NCBI RefSeq assembly: GCF_004310325.1
Contig: NZ_SIRT01000014.1
Coordinates: 1 to 64,000 of the forward strand
DNA length: 64,000 nt
Reading direction: 5' to 3'
DNA from: Hyunsoonleella flava
GTDB taxonomy: Bacteria > Bacteroidota > Bacteroidia > Flavobacteriales > Flavobacteriaceae
Shown here: positions 1-11,199 of the stretch, piece after piece
How positions within the stretch are numbered: position 1 is the stretch's first letter
Layout of the letters: each line of letters begins with the position of its first letter
Notes under the pieces: generated by a model
What the model saw: the letters and a program-made list of their open reading frames with translations, nothing else
The model's database searches: none
Told to the model about the DNA's origin: nothing
Program-made: the position numbers and the translations under genes

Positions 1-420
1 GGTGGATAATGATTCTGATACCTACTTCGGTAGTGTCACTTCGGTAACGGCTTGTGAGCAACCTGTTGGGTATTCGCTTACGGCGCCTACTGCAGATGAC
101 TGTGATGATAATGATCCTAATGAGTTCCCTGGGCAAACTTGGTACATCGGGGTGGATAATGATTCTGATACCTACTTCGGTAGTGTAACTTCGGTAACGG
201 CTTGTGAGCAGCCTGTTGGGTATTCGCTTACGGCACCTACTGCAGATGATTGTGATGATAATGATCCTAACGAGTTCCCTGGTCAAACATGGTACATCGG
301 GGTGGATAATGATTCTGATACCTACTTCGGTAGTGTGACTTCGGTGACTGCTTGTGAGCAGCCTGTAGGCTACAGCTTAACAGCGCCTACTGCAGATGAT
401 TGTGATGATGCTGATGATAC
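1..420 (+). repeat. Tandem 150-bp coding repeat, 2.8 copies
   Basis: Units begin at 1, 151 and 301, each starting GGTGGATAATGATTCTGATA. Copies 1 and 2 encode the same 50 residues but differ at several third-codon positions, all synonymous. Copy 3 keeps the protein sequence until about 408 and then diverges into the terminal variant. More copies probably lie upstream of the window. Confidence 0.95.
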
Positions 421-772
421 TATCTATCCTGGTGCTCCAGAAATCACAAATGATGGTATTGATCAAGATTGTGATGGCTTTGATCAAACAACACTTGATA
501 GAGATAAATTAGAATTCCGAAATATTGCTGTAACTCCTAATCCTTTCGGAGATAATATCAATATTGCTTTACCATTAAGTTATAATAATACGGAATTCAG
601 TATTCAGATATTCGACATGAATGGTAGATTAGTTATAGACAGACAGTATTCAAATAGTAATAATAAAATAAAGGTAAATGGTTTAGATAAATTAGATCAA
701 GCGCCGTATATAATTAAAATTATTAATACAGAAACTGGATTCTCAATGATGAAACAGTTAATAAAATTTTAA
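2..772 (+). CDS. T9SS-sorted protein with MopE-type metal-binding repeats (5' end missing)
   Basis: Only the 3' part is present: the frame is open from the first bases, so the start lies upstream of the window. The visible 256 residues hold three 50-residue units, each with an acidic loop (DCDDNDPNEFPG) that matches the MopE-type putative metal-binding motif, probably for calcium. The last unit changes to DCDDADDTIYPGAPE and then DGIDQDCDG, a typical end of such arrays. The final ~80 residues (VTPNPFGDNINI and a closing IIKI...MKQLIKF) are a T9SS type A sorting domain, so the protein is exported across the outer membrane and probably cell-attached. It ends in a strong terminator. The biological role is unknown; adhesion is a guess from the family. 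Confidence 0.85.
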   Translation: MDNDSDTYFGSVTSVTACEQPVGYSLTAPTADDCDDNDPNEFPGQTWYIGVDNDSDTYFGSVTSVTACEQPVGYSLTAPTADDCDDNDPNEFPGQTWYIGVDNDSDTYFGSVTSVTACEQPVGYSLTAPTADDCDDADDTIYPGAPEITNDGIDQDCDGFDQTTLDRDKLEFRNIAVTPNPFGDNINIALPLSYNNTEFSIQIFDMNGRLVIDRQYSNSNNKIKVNGLDKLDQAPYIIKIINTETGFSMMKQLIKF

Positions 773-790
773 ACAAAAATAGAAGTTAAA

Positions 791-827
791 TGAGGTTGAA
801 TTTGGTATGAATTCAACCTCATTTTTT
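791..827 (+). terminator. Rho-independent terminator
   Basis: A perfect 12-bp stem, TGAGGTTGAATT (791-802) with AATTCAACCTCA (810-821), a 7-nt loop and six T. It closes the MopE-repeat gene. Confidence 0.93.
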
Positions 828-907
828 ATAAAATCCTTATAAAAATTACTTCAAAATTTTAAAGCTTCAACTAGTTGATAATCAGTATTTTATATTTTAT
901 TAATGCA

Positions 908-953
908 TTTCATCGATTATTTTTGTATTTCATAGAGTTATAACTTACATTTG
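908..953 (+). promoter_or_regulatory. Direct-repeat operator pair and -7 box before the 2195-residue surface protein
   Basis: TTTCATCGATTATTTT (908-923) and TTTCATAGAGTTATAA (928-943) start 20 bp apart. TACATTTG (946-953) is an exact match to the Bacteroidota -7 consensus TAnnTTTG. The repeat resembles those before the next two surface-protein genes and before the LytTR gene at 18902. That a LytTR protein binds here is inferred. Confidence 0.5.
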
Positions 954-965
954 AGGCTTAAATAA

Positions 966-981
966 TTAGTCCCAAACTAAA
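966..981 (+). promoter_or_regulatory. Shared leader motif TTAGTCCCAAACTAAA
   Basis: This 16-mer lies 30 bp before the ATG. Near-identical copies occur at 7807-7822 (26 bp before the ATG) and 11149-11164 (51 bp before the ATG), always in the leader of one of the three large paralogous surface-protein genes. Its function is unknown; it is downstream of the likely promoter, so it would be in the mRNA. Confidence 0.5.
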
Positions 982-995
982 AAATTTAACCTCTT

Positions 996-3900
996 ATGAA
1001 AAAAATTACTTTTCTATTTAGGTTTAGTATACTTATTGTAGGTATTCTATTTTCTTCAGTTGCTTTTTCGCAAAGTCAAACATTTACATCTAGTGGTACA
1101 TTTGTTGTTCCTGCCGGAGTAACATCAGTTAATGTAGCCGCATGGGGTGCAGGTGGTGGTGGTGGAGATGAAGCTAGTAATGACGGTGCCGGCGGTGGTG
1201 GCGGTGGTGGTTTCCGTGGAGGAACTATTGCAGTAACACCTGGTGATAATATTACAATAACTATTGGAAATGGTGGTGCTGGAGCCACATCTAACGGAAA
1301 CGATGGAGCAAACGGTGGCAACACAATTGTTTCACATACGATAGGAACTATAACCGCAAATGGTGGTGATGGCGGTACAACTTCTTTTGGAAGTGGTGGA
1401 TTCGGAGGTGCTGGCGGTGGCGGATCATTTACAGGAACGGTTACCAGCCAAATAGCCTTTTCTGGTGGTGATGGAGGCGATGGTGACGGAGATGAAGGTG
1501 GTGCCGGTGGTGGTGCAGCAGGAGATAGTGGTAATGGAAGTAACGGAGCTGATGCCGCAGGTAATTTTGCTCCTCCTGGTGGTGCTGGAGGTACGAATAA
1601 TGGTAACGGTGGTACTGGAAACGGTGGTGATGGCGGAAATGATAATAATGGTCAAGATGGTGAAGATTATGGTGGTGGAGGCGGTGCTTCAGGAGATGGA
1701 AATGGTACTGGTGGAGATGGAGCTCAAGGATTGGTAATACTAACTTGGACAGTTTCTGCTCCAGAAATAAATATACAAGGTAATGCTACAACGATTACAG
1801 ATGGTGATACAACTCCAACAACCGTTGACCATACCGATTTTGGTAATGTAGCAGTGGCTAGTACGCTAACAAGAACTTTTACTATTGAAAATTTAGGAAA
1901 TGTAGATTTGAATTTAACAGGAGGTTCGCCTTACGTAGTAATATCTGGAGCAGATGCTGCAGATTTTAGTGTTACGGCCATACCTTCAACACCTATATCG
2001 GCTTCTGGTAGTACCACATTTTCTATTATGTTCTCGCCAAGTACAACAGGAACTAAAAACGCAACGTTAACGATAGCCAATGATGATAGTGATGAAGCTC
2101 CTTATAATTTTGACATACAGGGAACTGCTTATATACCTGCTCCTGAAATAGACATTTTAGGTAATAGCACAAGTATTAGTGATGGTGATATTACCCCTGC
2201 AACTGCAGACCATACCGATTTTGGCAATGTAGGAACAGGCTACAGCTTTACAAGAACCTTTACTATAGAAAATACAGGAACAGCCGATTTAAATTTAACT
2301 GGGGTATCTCCCTATGTAGTTATTTCTGGGGTAAATGCAGCGGATTTTAGTGTTACAACGATTCCAGCAAGTACAATCTCTGCTTCAAATTTTACAACAT
2401 TTGTCATTACATTTTCACCTACAACCAATGGTCTGAAAAATGCGACTTTAACGATTGCCAATAATGATAGCGATGAAAATCCTTATAATTTTGCAATTAG
2501 AGGTACTGGTACACCCCCAGCTCCAGAGATAGATATAACCGGTAACTCTATTAGTATAGCCGATGGCGATACAACACCTGATATTAATGATTTTACAGAT
2601 TTTGGTTCAGTAAGTGTCACTGGAGACACAAGAACTTACACCTTTACTATTGATAACCTAGGAACTGGTGATCTAAACTTAACTGGAGGTTCACCTTATA
2701 TAACCATTTCTGGTACACATGCCGCAGATTTTTCGGTTACAAGTATCCCATCAACCCCTATAAGTGTTGGTTCTTCAACAACCTTTAGCATTACTTTTGA
2801 CCCAAGTGCTACAGGTACAAGAAGCGCTACTATTACTATAGCAAACGATGATAGTAATGAAAACCCTTATACGTTTGATATACAAGGTACTGGAATCACA
2901 TCATCACCATTACATACCATTTATTATGAAAATTTTGATAATAATAATGGTGGATGGACTATGACAAACGCTGGAAGTGGGTCTACTTGGGCCTATGGCA
3001 CAAATGCAACTGAAGTTGGGGAGGGCAGTTATTGGTATACCAATAGTTATAATAATTATGCAACAAATTCAGCCACATATGCTACAAGTCCAGTAATAGA
3101 TTTAACTGGGTATTATAATCTTGAGTTTAAAATTGATGTACGTTACAATACAGATAGCAATGATGGTGCTTATGTTCAATATTCGACTAACGGGTCTACT
3201 TGGACGACGCTAGGCGCTGTGGGCTCTGGTAATCAATGGTACAATAGTGCAAGTGTAAATGCACTAGGCAGTGTAAATGGTTGGAGTGGAGACAACGAAC
3301 CTTCTCCTACTGCGGGAAGAAATAATTTCCATGAAGCAAGTATAGGCTTGCCCTCTGCTTTAGACAATCAAGCAACAGTGCAGTTTAGGGTATACTTTGC
3401 GTCTACAACAGCAAATGATAATGGTGTCTGTTTTGACAATGTCTTTATTCACGGTGACCCTTATACCCTATTTCCAGACCCAACGTATGCCCCAGGTGGT
3501 GTAACAAGTAACCTTAAACTTTGGCTGAAAGCAGATTCTGAAATTGGAACAGCAACCAATGGAACAGATATCGCTACTTGGGATGACCAAGCACAGGATA
3601 ATGACGCTGTTAGTGTAACGACAAACAGTCCAGTGTTTTACAATAGTGCAGCTAACAACATCAACTTTAACCCTTATGTAGATTTTGTGAAGGCTAATCA
3701 AGACGTTATGAAAGGCAAGGGAGGGTATTATGCAAGAGAATATTTTATTGTTGTACAAGCTAACGATGTAATTGATTATCAAGTAAATAGCACACAAGCA
3801 CCGCTCTCTGGTAGATACGCATGGGAAACTATGCATAGTGATGGTAGTGGGTTATATTTTGGTGCAGGTTCTCAACGATTTACAAATTACAACTCGATGG

Positions 3901-6900
3901 TAAATCACATGGTGAGTACCGTACCTCCGTCTTTAACGGGTGGTGTGGATCCAAACGGTAGTTATGGTAGAACATATTCAAGCAGTACAGACTCTTATGA
4001 TAATGAAGTAATTGTATTTAATATTAAAAATAATACCGCTAACAATTCAACTGAAATTTACAAGAATGGTATAAGAATAGATAATGCGACTGGGGAAACC
4101 TCATCCTCATTCGAAACCTTACCATTTAATGAATTTTTGAACTCTTATTTCTGTTTAGGAAGTGGAAGAATTTCGATAAACGGCCACCCTTTTGACACCT
4201 TTTTTGATGGAAAAATAGGCGAGGTTTTAAGTTACTCTCAAGCCAATTCATCAACAGATCAACATAAGATTCTATCTGCACTTTGTTTAAAGTATGGTAT
4301 TACGCTTCATGATACTGGAAGTACTACAGCCGTAAACTTAAATGATAGAGATTATATTGATTCTCAAAATACTGTGATTTGGGATACAAGCGCGAATAGT
4401 GGTTATAATTATGATGTTGCTGGTATTGGTAGAGATGATGCTTCAGAATTAACACAGAAACAATCAAGCAGTATAAATGATGAGGCTGACGGAACTGGCC
4501 CAATTGAAGGCATATTAACTATTGGGCTATCTGATATTTATGATACTAATAGTGATAATATTACGAGCAACCCAACAAACTTTAACGACCGTGAATTTTT
4601 AATGTGGGGAAGCAATGGTGCCGATTTAAATTTAGCAGCAGCATCAGTTGCAGTAGATATGAGTGATGGGATTACAGGTTTATCAACTCCAGTATCGTTT
4701 GTTGCAATGCAAAGGACTTGGAAAGTAGTTGAAACAGGTGGAGATATCCCTTCATGTAAAGTTAGAATACCTCAAAATGCGATAAGAAATATAACACCTC
4801 CAGGGAATTATTATATGTTTATTTCTGACACTGGAGTTTTCGATCCAACAGCTGATTATAGAGTAATGACCCCTGATGGTAGTGGTAACCTAGAAACAGA
4901 TTACAACTTTAATGCTACAAAATATATTACTTTCGGGTATGCACCCCAAATTGTTGTTGAACGCTCTGTTTACTTTGACGGTGTTGTAGATTATATGGAT
5001 ATGGAAAACAACTTAGATTTGAACGCTACCGAATATACCTTATCAGCTTGGATTAAAAGAGATACAGGTACCACAAACGCCTCAATAATATCCAAAAGAA
5101 ACGCTGCAAATACTGAGGGATATGATTTAAGAATTAATGGTGCAGGTAGATTAGCATATACTGTTAATGGTGCTGCGGCAACTGTTACCTCATCCGTAGC
5201 AATACCAGAAAACAGATGGCACCACGTTTCGGTAATTTATACTGGAGGTACAGCAACACTTTATATTGATGGAGTAGAAGATACATCAGCAGCTTTACCA
5301 GCGCCAATAGCAACTTCTCAAAAATTCTTAGTAGCGGCTGCCGATGGTTTCGATCCTAATACAACCGATTATTTTGCAGGAAACATTGATGAGGTAAGGG
5401 TTTGGAATACGGCACTTTCTGTAGATCAATTAAGATATGTGATGAATCAAGAAATTATGGATGATAGTACTTTAGCTTTAGAATACGGTGACGTTATTCC
5501 AACAACTATAACCAATTGTGAAATAAGTACTGTACCATGGACGGATTTGGCTGGATATTATCCAATGTCGGTATATACATATACCAATACTGATGATATG
5601 TCTGGGAATAACATCCAAGGAGCCTTAAGAAATTTAAACACAGTAGATTTCCAAACCGCACCACTTCCCTATCAAACTCAAGCTGCGGGTTCTTGGGATG
5701 CAGCAGGAACTTGGTTGAATAATTCTGTGATTAATCTTCCAAATTCCTTATCGATTGTAGATGGTGTAACACCTATAGACTGGAACATTGTTGAAATTAA
5801 CCACGACACCTATCTTGGTGCTTCACCTACAGCGGTTAGAACTAGAAATTGCGCTGTTGAAGCATTAATTATTAATAGTGGAGATTTACAAGTGAATGGA
5901 GATACTGCAGCCAATACGGGAATAGGCTTAACAGTTTCACATTATTTATTACTTGATGGCACCATCGATTTGGAAGGAGAGTCGCAATTGGTGCAATCTG
6001 ACCAAAGTGACTTTGATACAGCAAGTACAGGTACTTTGGAACGTGATCAGCAAGGTGTTGCAAGTACATACATTTACAATTATTGGAGTTCACCTGTGTC
6101 AACCACAAGCAATGCAGATTATACTGTAGCGGATGTATTTAACAATGTTGGTTTCCTAACATCTGGATATAATGGAACCGCAACTCCATCTGTACAAAAC
6201 GCTGATTACTGGATTTGGACCTACACCAATTTACCAGATGATGATTATTCGCAATGGCAACATGCAAGAAGTACAACTCCTATTTCTGTTGGTGAAGGAT
6301 TTACCATGAAAGGTCCAGGTGTAGCTACTCCAGAACAAGACTATGAGTTTGTAGGACAACCAAATAATGGAGATTTTACTTTACCAATTACGGTAGATAA
6401 CGATTATTTAATTGGTAACCCATACCCTTCTGCTATAGATGCTGATGAATTCATTAGAGATAATTTAAGCAGTCTTGAAGTGGGTGCAGGTGGAAGAAAT
6501 CCGCTTGGAAATGTAATAAACGGTGCCCTTTACTTCTGGGATCATTTTTCAGATAACACTCATGCACTTGGAGATTATGAAGGTGGTTATGCAGTATATA
6601 CTTTACTTGGTGGTACTCTAGCGATATCAAGCGATGCCAGAATTAATGCAACTTATGTATCGGGAACTAAACGACCAGAGCGCTACATTCCTGTTGGACA
6701 AGGATTCTTTGTATCCGCCGTTAATGACCCAGGTTTAACTGGATTAACACAACCAATAGTTGGAGGAAATATTTTAATTAAAAATAGCCAAAGAGTATTC
6801 CAAAGAGAAGTTGTTTCTGGTACAAATACAGGTTCAATTTTTGTTAAAGGTAAAAGTTCAAAATCTTCTGCTAATAACAATAATTCCAATACTGAAGAAG

Positions 6901-7583
6901 ATACAAGACAGAAAATTAGATTAATGTTTGATTCACCTAATGGATTTCATAGAGAACTACTTGTTGGTGTAGATGCTAATGCTTCAAACAGTTTTGATCT
7001 TGGATACGATGCGCTTTTATTAGATATTGGTAACGAAGATATGTACTGGAATTTAAATGACGCAGCGCTTGTTATCCAAGGAGTGGATAATTTTGATGAA
7101 AACCAGACATTACCTTTAAGTGTTAAAGTATCTAACGCTGGTTTCGGCACAATAAAAATTGAAGACCTTTTGAATATTCCAGACAATACAAATATCTACT
7201 TACATGATAAAGAATTAAATATTCATCATGATTTGAAACAAAGCGAGTACACTATAAATTTAGAACCTGGAGAGTATAAAGATAGGTTTGAAATTACATT
7301 CAGTAATAGCGCATTGTTAGGAATTGAAGATTTTGAGTTTGATGATGTAAAGATTGAATACCATAACGACAATAAAAACTTGGTAGTTCAAAATCCAAAA
7401 CAGAGATTTGTTAATTCAATTGAAATTTTCAATCTATTAAGTCAATCTTTGAAGAACTTTGAAGAAACAACAAATAATAATGTTATAGAGCATACAATAA
7501 ACGGTGTCTCTACTGGGGTTTATTTGGTGAAAGTTCATTTAGATAATGAAAAATCTATATCGCAAAAAATCATTGTTGAATAA
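996..7583 (+). CDS. Giant multidomain T9SS surface protein (Gly-rich, HYDIN-like repeats, LamG)
   Basis: A 2195-residue exported protein. In order: an N-terminal signal peptide (to about residue 25); a glycine-rich domain opening with the [18 protein letters not shown] pattern (about 28-250); three ~125-residue choice-of-anchor-D / ASPM-SPD-2-Hydin-like beta units (about 256-630); a MAM-like beta-sandwich segment (about 642-820); a segment starting LKLWLKADS (about 839-1105); a LamG/concanavalin-like lectin domain (about 1322-1470); a module with [22 protein letters not shown] and [11 protein letters not shown] (about 1690-1910); and a C-terminal T9SS sorting domain. The second half is shared with the next two genes. 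The architecture suggests a cell-surface adhesin or carbohydrate-binding protein, but no enzymatic domain was recognised and the ligand is unknown. The gene has its own promoter and terminator. Confidence 0.88.
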   Translation: MKKITFLFRFSILIVGILFSSVAFSQSQTFTSSGTFVVPAGVTSVNVAAWGAGGGGGDEASNDGAGGGGGGGFRGGTIAVTPGDNITITIGNGGAGATSNGNDGANGGNTIVSHTIGTITANGGDGGTTSFGSGGFGGAGGGGSFTGTVTSQIAFSGGDGGDGDGDEGGAGGGAAGDSGNGSNGADAAGNFAPPGGAGGTNNGNGGTGNGGDGGNDNNGQDGEDYGGGGGASGDGNGTGGDGAQGLVILTWTVSAPEINIQGNATTITDGDTTPTTVDHTDFGNVAVASTLTRTFTIENLGNVDLNLTGGSPYVVISGADAADFSVTAIPSTPISASGSTTFSIMFSPSTTGTKNATLTIANDDSDEAPYNFDIQGTAYIPAPEIDILGNSTSISDGDITPATADHTDFGNVGTGYSFTRTFTIENTGTADLNLTGVSPYVVISGVNAADFSVTTIPASTISASNFTTFVITFSPTTNGLKNATLTIANNDSDENPYNFAIRGTGTPPAPEIDITGNSISIADGDTTPDINDFTDFGSVSVTGDTRTYTFTIDNLGTGDLNLTGGSPYITISGTHAADFSVTSIPSTPISVGSSTTFSITFDPSATGTRSATITIANDDSNENPYTFDIQGTGITSSPLHTIYYENFDNNNGGWTMTNAGSGSTWAYGTNATEVGEGSYWYTNSYNNYATNSATYATSPVIDLTGYYNLEFKIDVRYNTDSNDGAYVQYSTNGSTWTTLGAVGSGNQWYNSASVNALGSVNGWSGDNEPSPTAGRNNFHEASIGLPSALDNQATVQFRVYFASTTANDNGVCFDNVFIHGDPYTLFPDPTYAPGGVTSNLKLWLKADSEIGTATNGTDIATWDDQAQDNDAVSVTTNSPVFYNSAANNINFNPYVDFVKANQDVMKGKGGYYAREYFIVVQANDVIDYQVNSTQAPLSGRYAWETMHSDGSGLYFGAGSQRFTNYNSMVNHMVSTVPPSLTGGVDPNGSYGRTYSSSTDSYDNEVIVFNIKNNTANNSTEIYKNGIRIDNATGETSSSFETLPFNEFLNSYFCLGSGRISINGHPFDTFFDGKIGEVLSYSQANSSTDQHKILSALCLKYGITLHDTGSTTAVNLNDRDYIDSQNTVIWDTSANSGYNYDVAGIGRDDASELTQKQSSSINDEADGTGPIEGILTIGLSDIYDTNSDNITSNPTNFNDREFLMWGSNGADLNLAAASVAVDMSDGITGLSTPVSFVAMQRTWKVVETGGDIPSCKVRIPQNAIRNITPPGNYYMFISDTGVFDPTADYRVMTPDGSGNLETDYNFNATKYITFGYAPQIVVERSVYFDGVVDYMDMENNLDLNATEYTLSAWIKRDTGTTNASIISKRNAANTEGYDLRINGAGRLAYTVNGAAATVTSSVAIPENRWHHVSVIYTGGTATLYIDGVEDTSAALPAPIATSQKFLVAAADGFDPNTTDYFAGNIDEVRVWNTALSVDQLRYVMNQEIMDDSTLALEYGDVIPTTITNCEISTVPWTDLAGYYPMSVYTYTNTDDMSGNNIQGALRNLNTVDFQTAPLPYQTQAAGSWDAAGTWLNNSVINLPNSLSIVDGVTPIDWNIVEINHDTYLGASPTAVRTRNCAVEALIINSGDLQVNGDTAANTGIGLTVSHYLLLDGTIDLEGESQLVQSDQSDFDTASTGTLERDQQGVASTYIYNYWSSPVSTTSNADYTVADVFNNVGFLTSGYNGTATPSVQNADYWIWTYTNLPDDDYSQWQHARSTTPISVGEGFTMKGPGVATPEQDYEFVGQPNNGDFTLPITVDNDYLIGNPYPSAIDADEFIRDNLSSLEVGAGGRNPLGNVINGALYFWDHFSDNTHALGDYEGGYAVYTLLGGTLAISSDARINATYVSGTKRPERYIPVGQGFFVSAVNDPGLTGLTQPIVGGNILIKNSQRVFQREVVSGTNTGSIFVKGKSSKSSANNNNSNTEEDTRQKIRLMFDSPNGFHRELLVGVDANASNSFDLGYDALLLDIGNEDMYWNLNDAALVIQGVDNFDENQTLPLSVKVSNAGFGTIKIEDLLNIPDNTNIYLHDKELNIHHDLKQSEYTINLEPGEYKDRFEITFSNSALLGIEDFEFDDVKIEYHNDNKNLVVQNPKQRFVNSIEIFNLLSQSLKNFEETTNNNVIEHTINGVSTGVYLVKVHLDNEKSISQKIIVE

Positions 7584-7612
7584 TTAGTTTATCAATTTAA
7601 ATAAACGTACCA

Positions 7613-7649
7613 AAGTTGGAACATAAGTAAATATGTTCCAACTTTTTTT
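7613..7649 (+). terminator. Rho-independent terminator
   Basis: A perfect 13-bp stem AAGTTGGAACATA / TATGTTCCAACTT (7613-7625 and 7632-7644) followed by a T-run. It separates the giant gene from the next surface-protein gene. Confidence 0.93.
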
Positions 7650-7717
7650 GATTTTAAAGCCCCTAATTAATTAAACTAAAATTTTAGACCTATTAAATTT
7701 TAACAAAACAAACACAC

Positions 7718-7754
7718 TTTATCGATGTTTTTATACATTTTATCGTTGTTTTTA
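7718..7754 (+). promoter_or_regulatory. Tandem 16-bp direct repeats, 21-bp period (LytTR-like operator)
   Basis: TTTATCGATGTTTTTA (7718-7733) and TTTATCGTTGTTTTTA (7739-7754) agree at 15 of 16 positions and begin exactly 21 bp apart, two helical turns. LytTR regulators of the AgrA type are known to bind direct repeats with such a period. A near copy, TTTACCGATGTTTTTT, stands before the LytTR gene at 18902. The binding protein is inferred, not shown. Confidence 0.6.
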
Positions 7755-7806
7755 ATAATTATTAGTTATATTAGCCAAGTATAAATGTATATACACAACC
7801 AAATAT

Positions 7807-7822
7807 TTAGCCCCAAACTAAA
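7807..7822 (+). promoter_or_regulatory. Shared leader motif TTAGCCCCAAACTAAA
   Basis: The second copy of the 16-mer found in the leaders of the three surface-protein genes, with one difference from the copy at 966. The track-level upstream ATG at 7785 would place this motif inside the coding region, which is one reason to prefer the start at 7833. Confidence 0.5.
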
Positions 7823-7832
7823 TAACCTAAAT

Positions 7833-10800
7833 ATGAAGCATTTTGCTATTATCGTTTTGATGGTATTCTCTCTCTTTTTTAGTACCTCAAAAGTATTTGC
7901 CCAACTTCATGACACTCCAGAATGTGGAAATAATTTCACATTAAATTGGTCTACATACCCACAAGAATCTAATGAATATGGTTGGCCCACAGGTACGCTT
8001 TCAAATACATTTACCAATGTTGACAATTCAGATGTAAATATTAACATCGCTTTTACAGGAGAAACTAGCACTCTTGGATTTTGGGCTGGACAAACGCCTA
8101 AAGTTGGTACGCAATCTAGCTACTTATACAAAGGTATCGATATATTGACTAACGGATTTACCGATGAGGGAATTACCTGTACTATTACATTTAGTAAACC
8201 AATATATGCCCTGTCTTTTGATATTCATCATATTAATATGTACTTGGTAAATGGTGATAAATATACCGTAACGGGAAAAGACACTAATGGAAACACCATT
8301 TATCCTAAGTTTACAAATTCTCCTAACCCATCGTATACCGCAGATAATACCACAGGAATTGTAAATGCCGTTTCTAATTTAACTTCTGAGGAAAACCCTA
8401 TAGTTGGCGTTAATTTTTCAGATGAAAACTTAATTACCAGTATTACTATTCTTTGGGAGGACTGTGACGCTTGTGAACCTAACAAACCTCATGCCACTGG
8501 CATTGGTAATTTTAGTTTTTGTTCACCGCAAAAATTAGATTTTGATGGTGAAGATGATTACATAAGTAGTACTCCTTTTCTAGGTGGTAGGAATGAACTA
8601 ACCATGATGTCGTGGATTAAGTTAGATAGTGGTTCAGATGGCGGTGAAATTATGGGGCAACCAAATTTTAGACTGTATATAGATTCCAATAAAAAGCTAA
8701 AAGCATTCCTTAAAACTGATACTGGGTTAGACATTGTTTCACCCGCCATAGACAAAGCGATACTAAAAGAAGATATTTGGCAACATGTAGCACTAGCGTT
8801 TAATGGTGATAATGGAAGGTTGAAATTGTATTTAAATGGAACACCAATTTGGAATATAAATGATGCATCTATAAAAAATACAATTACCAATAATACTCCT
8901 GAATGGAATAATAACTATAATTTTGAAGTAGGTAGAAACGCCCAAAACGAAAACAACTATTTCGAAGGATCAATTAATGAGGTAAGGGTTTATGATAAAG
9001 CGTTAACAATTAATCAAATACACCCCCAAATAAATCAAAAAATTGAAGAAGATAAGGGTAATATAAAAGGGGCACTAATACCAAAAAATATTGAAGGGCT
9101 ATCATGGAATAGTCTACTTCTGTATTATCAGATGGATGCTAAAGGCACTGGATATACACTTGATAGCTCGGGTAATAATCGGGATGGATTATTGCACAAT
9201 ATGGATTCAGATTCAAATCAAGAATATACAGCTCCACTACCCTACCTTACTACCAATACTAGCCATGGCAATTGGCAAGATATTGATTCTTGGAAACATG
9301 GTGACGTTTGGGATATACAGGGCTATACCCCTGAACATGCTATAATCAAAGTACAAGGAAATTTAGAAATTGATACTAATATAAGTACAACTGGTCTCAT
9401 CATAGATGAGGGCAAAACACTCACTGTAAAAAACAAAAATGCTTTAATTAATTCTTTTTATTTAAAACTCGATGGCACCTTAAAACTTGAAGGTGATGCT
9501 CAACTAGTTCAAACTGAACATAGCTCTCTTGATATAACAAGTGCGGGCATTTTAGAAAAAGATATAATAGGTACCGCCGATAAATACACCTACAATTACT
9601 GGGCATCCCCAGTAAGTAAACCTAATAACACTACAAATAATAATAATAATAATAATTATACCGTTAGTGATGTTTTTTTAGACGTAGATTTTTTAACCAC
9701 TGGTTACGACGGAACAGAAATACCTTTGGGAATTGCAGATTACTGGATATGGAAATTTAGTAATAAACTAAGTGACGATTATGCGTCGTGGCAACACATT
9801 CGAAGTTCAGGTGAGATATATCCAGGTGAAGGATTTACCATGAAAGGCCCAGGGACTGGAAATATTCACGATGATCAAAAATACACACTAAAAGGAAAAC
9901 CAAACAATCAAGATATAAACTTAACAGTGAATGCTGGTAATGATTATTTAGTTGGCAACCCGTATCCTTCAGCTATAGATGCCGTTCAATTTCTTTTAGA
10001 CAATAAAGCAGAAATTTCTGGTTTAGGAGCAACAAACGGTACGTTATACTTTTGGAAACATTGGGGAGGAGGTTCGCACATAGCCAATGATTATCAAGGG
10101 GGCTACGCTACATTTTCTCTTTCGGGCGGTATCCCAGCAGCAACTCAGGGCACTAATAGTCCAGACATAGCCACTGGGGGAAATCTTATTAAAATCCCTA
10201 ACAGATACATTCCTGTAGGTCAAGGATTTTATATTACCGCAGAGACTGATGGTACAATAAACTTTAATAATGGGCAGCGTGTTTTTCACATTGAAGATAA
10301 TTCAATATCAAATAAAAATAGTTCACAGCATAAGAATACGATAACCAGTGCAAAAGATAACAGAATGAAACTTAGAATAGGTTTTAATTCTGTAAATACC
10401 CTTAGAAGACAACTACTCATCACAGTAGACGAAAACGCAACTGCAGGTATAGATTGGGGATATGATTCAAAATATATTGATACCCAAATTGATGACATGT
10501 ATTGGATACTAAATAATGAAAAGTTTTTAATTCAAGGTATTGATGCTATTACAGACAAAACTATAATACCATTAGGAATTCATACAGACAAGGCAGGTTT
10601 AAATAACATTTCAATTGATGAAATAGAAAATCCAACTGAAAACTTGAGTATATATCTGCATGATAAAGAACTTAATTTGTATCATGATTTACAGGAATCA
10701 AAATATGAAACCTATCTGGAAGCAGGAGAATATTTAAATAGATTTGAAATCGCATTCTCAAAAGCACAAACTTTAAGTGCAGAAAATCTTGAACCATTAA

Positions 10801-11039
10801 ATGATATAGACGTATATTTTTCAAATGAAAAGAAAAGCATTGTTATAAATAATACTGAAGGACAAGTTATAAAATCTGTAGAGATGTTTAATATTCTTGG
10901 TCAGTCCTTATTCAATTTAGACACAAATTCTTCCAAAAATCATTTAGAATATAGAGTTCCAAAAAACATATCAGGAAATTACATTTTAAATGTAGAAACC
11001 GATTTGGGTAAAATTTCTAAAAAAATATTAATCAATTAA
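7833..11039 (+). CDS. LamG-containing T9SS surface protein, paralogue A
   Basis: The start at 7833 is chosen because MKHFAIIVLMVFSLFFSTS is a good signal peptide; an in-frame ATG at 7785 would add a charged 16-residue extension lying over the leader motif. The mature protein begins QLHDTPECGNNFTLNW, has an N-terminal beta domain with conserved Cys (about to residue 225), a LamG-like lectin domain (about 232-386), the YNYWASPV / [14 protein letters not shown] / [11 protein letters not shown] module (from about 585), and a C-terminal T9SS sorting domain (about the last 80 residues). It is closely similar along its whole length to the next gene, so the two arose by tandem duplication. Likely a cell-surface binding protein; the ligand is unknown. 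Confidence 0.87.
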   Translation: MKHFAIIVLMVFSLFFSTSKVFAQLHDTPECGNNFTLNWSTYPQESNEYGWPTGTLSNTFTNVDNSDVNINIAFTGETSTLGFWAGQTPKVGTQSSYLYKGIDILTNGFTDEGITCTITFSKPIYALSFDIHHINMYLVNGDKYTVTGKDTNGNTIYPKFTNSPNPSYTADNTTGIVNAVSNLTSEENPIVGVNFSDENLITSITILWEDCDACEPNKPHATGIGNFSFCSPQKLDFDGEDDYISSTPFLGGRNELTMMSWIKLDSGSDGGEIMGQPNFRLYIDSNKKLKAFLKTDTGLDIVSPAIDKAILKEDIWQHVALAFNGDNGRLKLYLNGTPIWNINDASIKNTITNNTPEWNNNYNFEVGRNAQNENNYFEGSINEVRVYDKALTINQIHPQINQKIEEDKGNIKGALIPKNIEGLSWNSLLLYYQMDAKGTGYTLDSSGNNRDGLLHNMDSDSNQEYTAPLPYLTTNTSHGNWQDIDSWKHGDVWDIQGYTPEHAIIKVQGNLEIDTNISTTGLIIDEGKTLTVKNKNALINSFYLKLDGTLKLEGDAQLVQTEHSSLDITSAGILEKDIIGTADKYTYNYWASPVSKPNNTTNNNNNNNYTVSDVFLDVDFLTTGYDGTEIPLGIADYWIWKFSNKLSDDYASWQHIRSSGEIYPGEGFTMKGPGTGNIHDDQKYTLKGKPNNQDINLTVNAGNDYLVGNPYPSAIDAVQFLLDNKAEISGLGATNGTLYFWKHWGGGSHIANDYQGGYATFSLSGGIPAATQGTNSPDIATGGNLIKIPNRYIPVGQGFYITAETDGTINFNNGQRVFHIEDNSISNKNSSQHKNTITSAKDNRMKLRIGFNSVNTLRRQLLITVDENATAGIDWGYDSKYIDTQIDDMYWILNNEKFLIQGIDAITDKTIIPLGIHTDKAGLNNISIDEIENPTENLSIYLHDKELNLYHDLQESKYETYLEAGEYLNRFEIAFSKAQTLSAENLEPLNDIDVYFSNEKKSIVINNTEGQVIKSVEMFNILGQSLFNLDTNSSKNHLEYRVPKNISGNYILNVETDLGKISKKILIN

Positions 11040-11061
11040 ATCAATTATGCTTAATAATGAA

Positions 11062-11098
11062 TTTCATCAATTTTTTTTCCCTTTTATCGTATTTAAGA
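11062..11098 (+). promoter_or_regulatory. Imperfect direct repeats before surface-protein paralogue B
   Basis: TTTCATCAATTTTTTT (from 11062) and TTTTATCGTATTTAAG (from 11082) have their ATC cores 20 bp apart. They are a weaker version of the repeat pairs at 908 and 7718. Function inferred by analogy only. Confidence 0.35.
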
Positions 11099-11148
11099 TG
11101 ACCTGAAACCAATTTCAGTGTCTAAACAGTAATTGTGCCCAACAAATT

Positions 11149-11164
11149 TTAGCCCCAAGTTAAA
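11149..11164 (+). promoter_or_regulatory. Shared leader motif TTAGCCCCAAGTTAAA
   Basis: The third copy of the leader 16-mer, 51 bp before the ATG at 11200 rather than 26-30 bp as in the other two genes. Confidence 0.45.
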
Positions 11165-11199
11165 ATAAATGAAACCATTAATAAACAATAAGCCTACAG

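Noticed and set aside
1-420. Regular 150-bp repeats as a CRISPR array
   Set aside because: Repeats are contiguous, without spacers, in frame and coding; they are protein repeats.
1076-1737. Several ORFs on both strands over the glycine-rich region
   Set aside because: GGT/GGN-rich coding DNA opens other frames; the products are low-complexity Pro/Thr/Val shadows of the giant gene.
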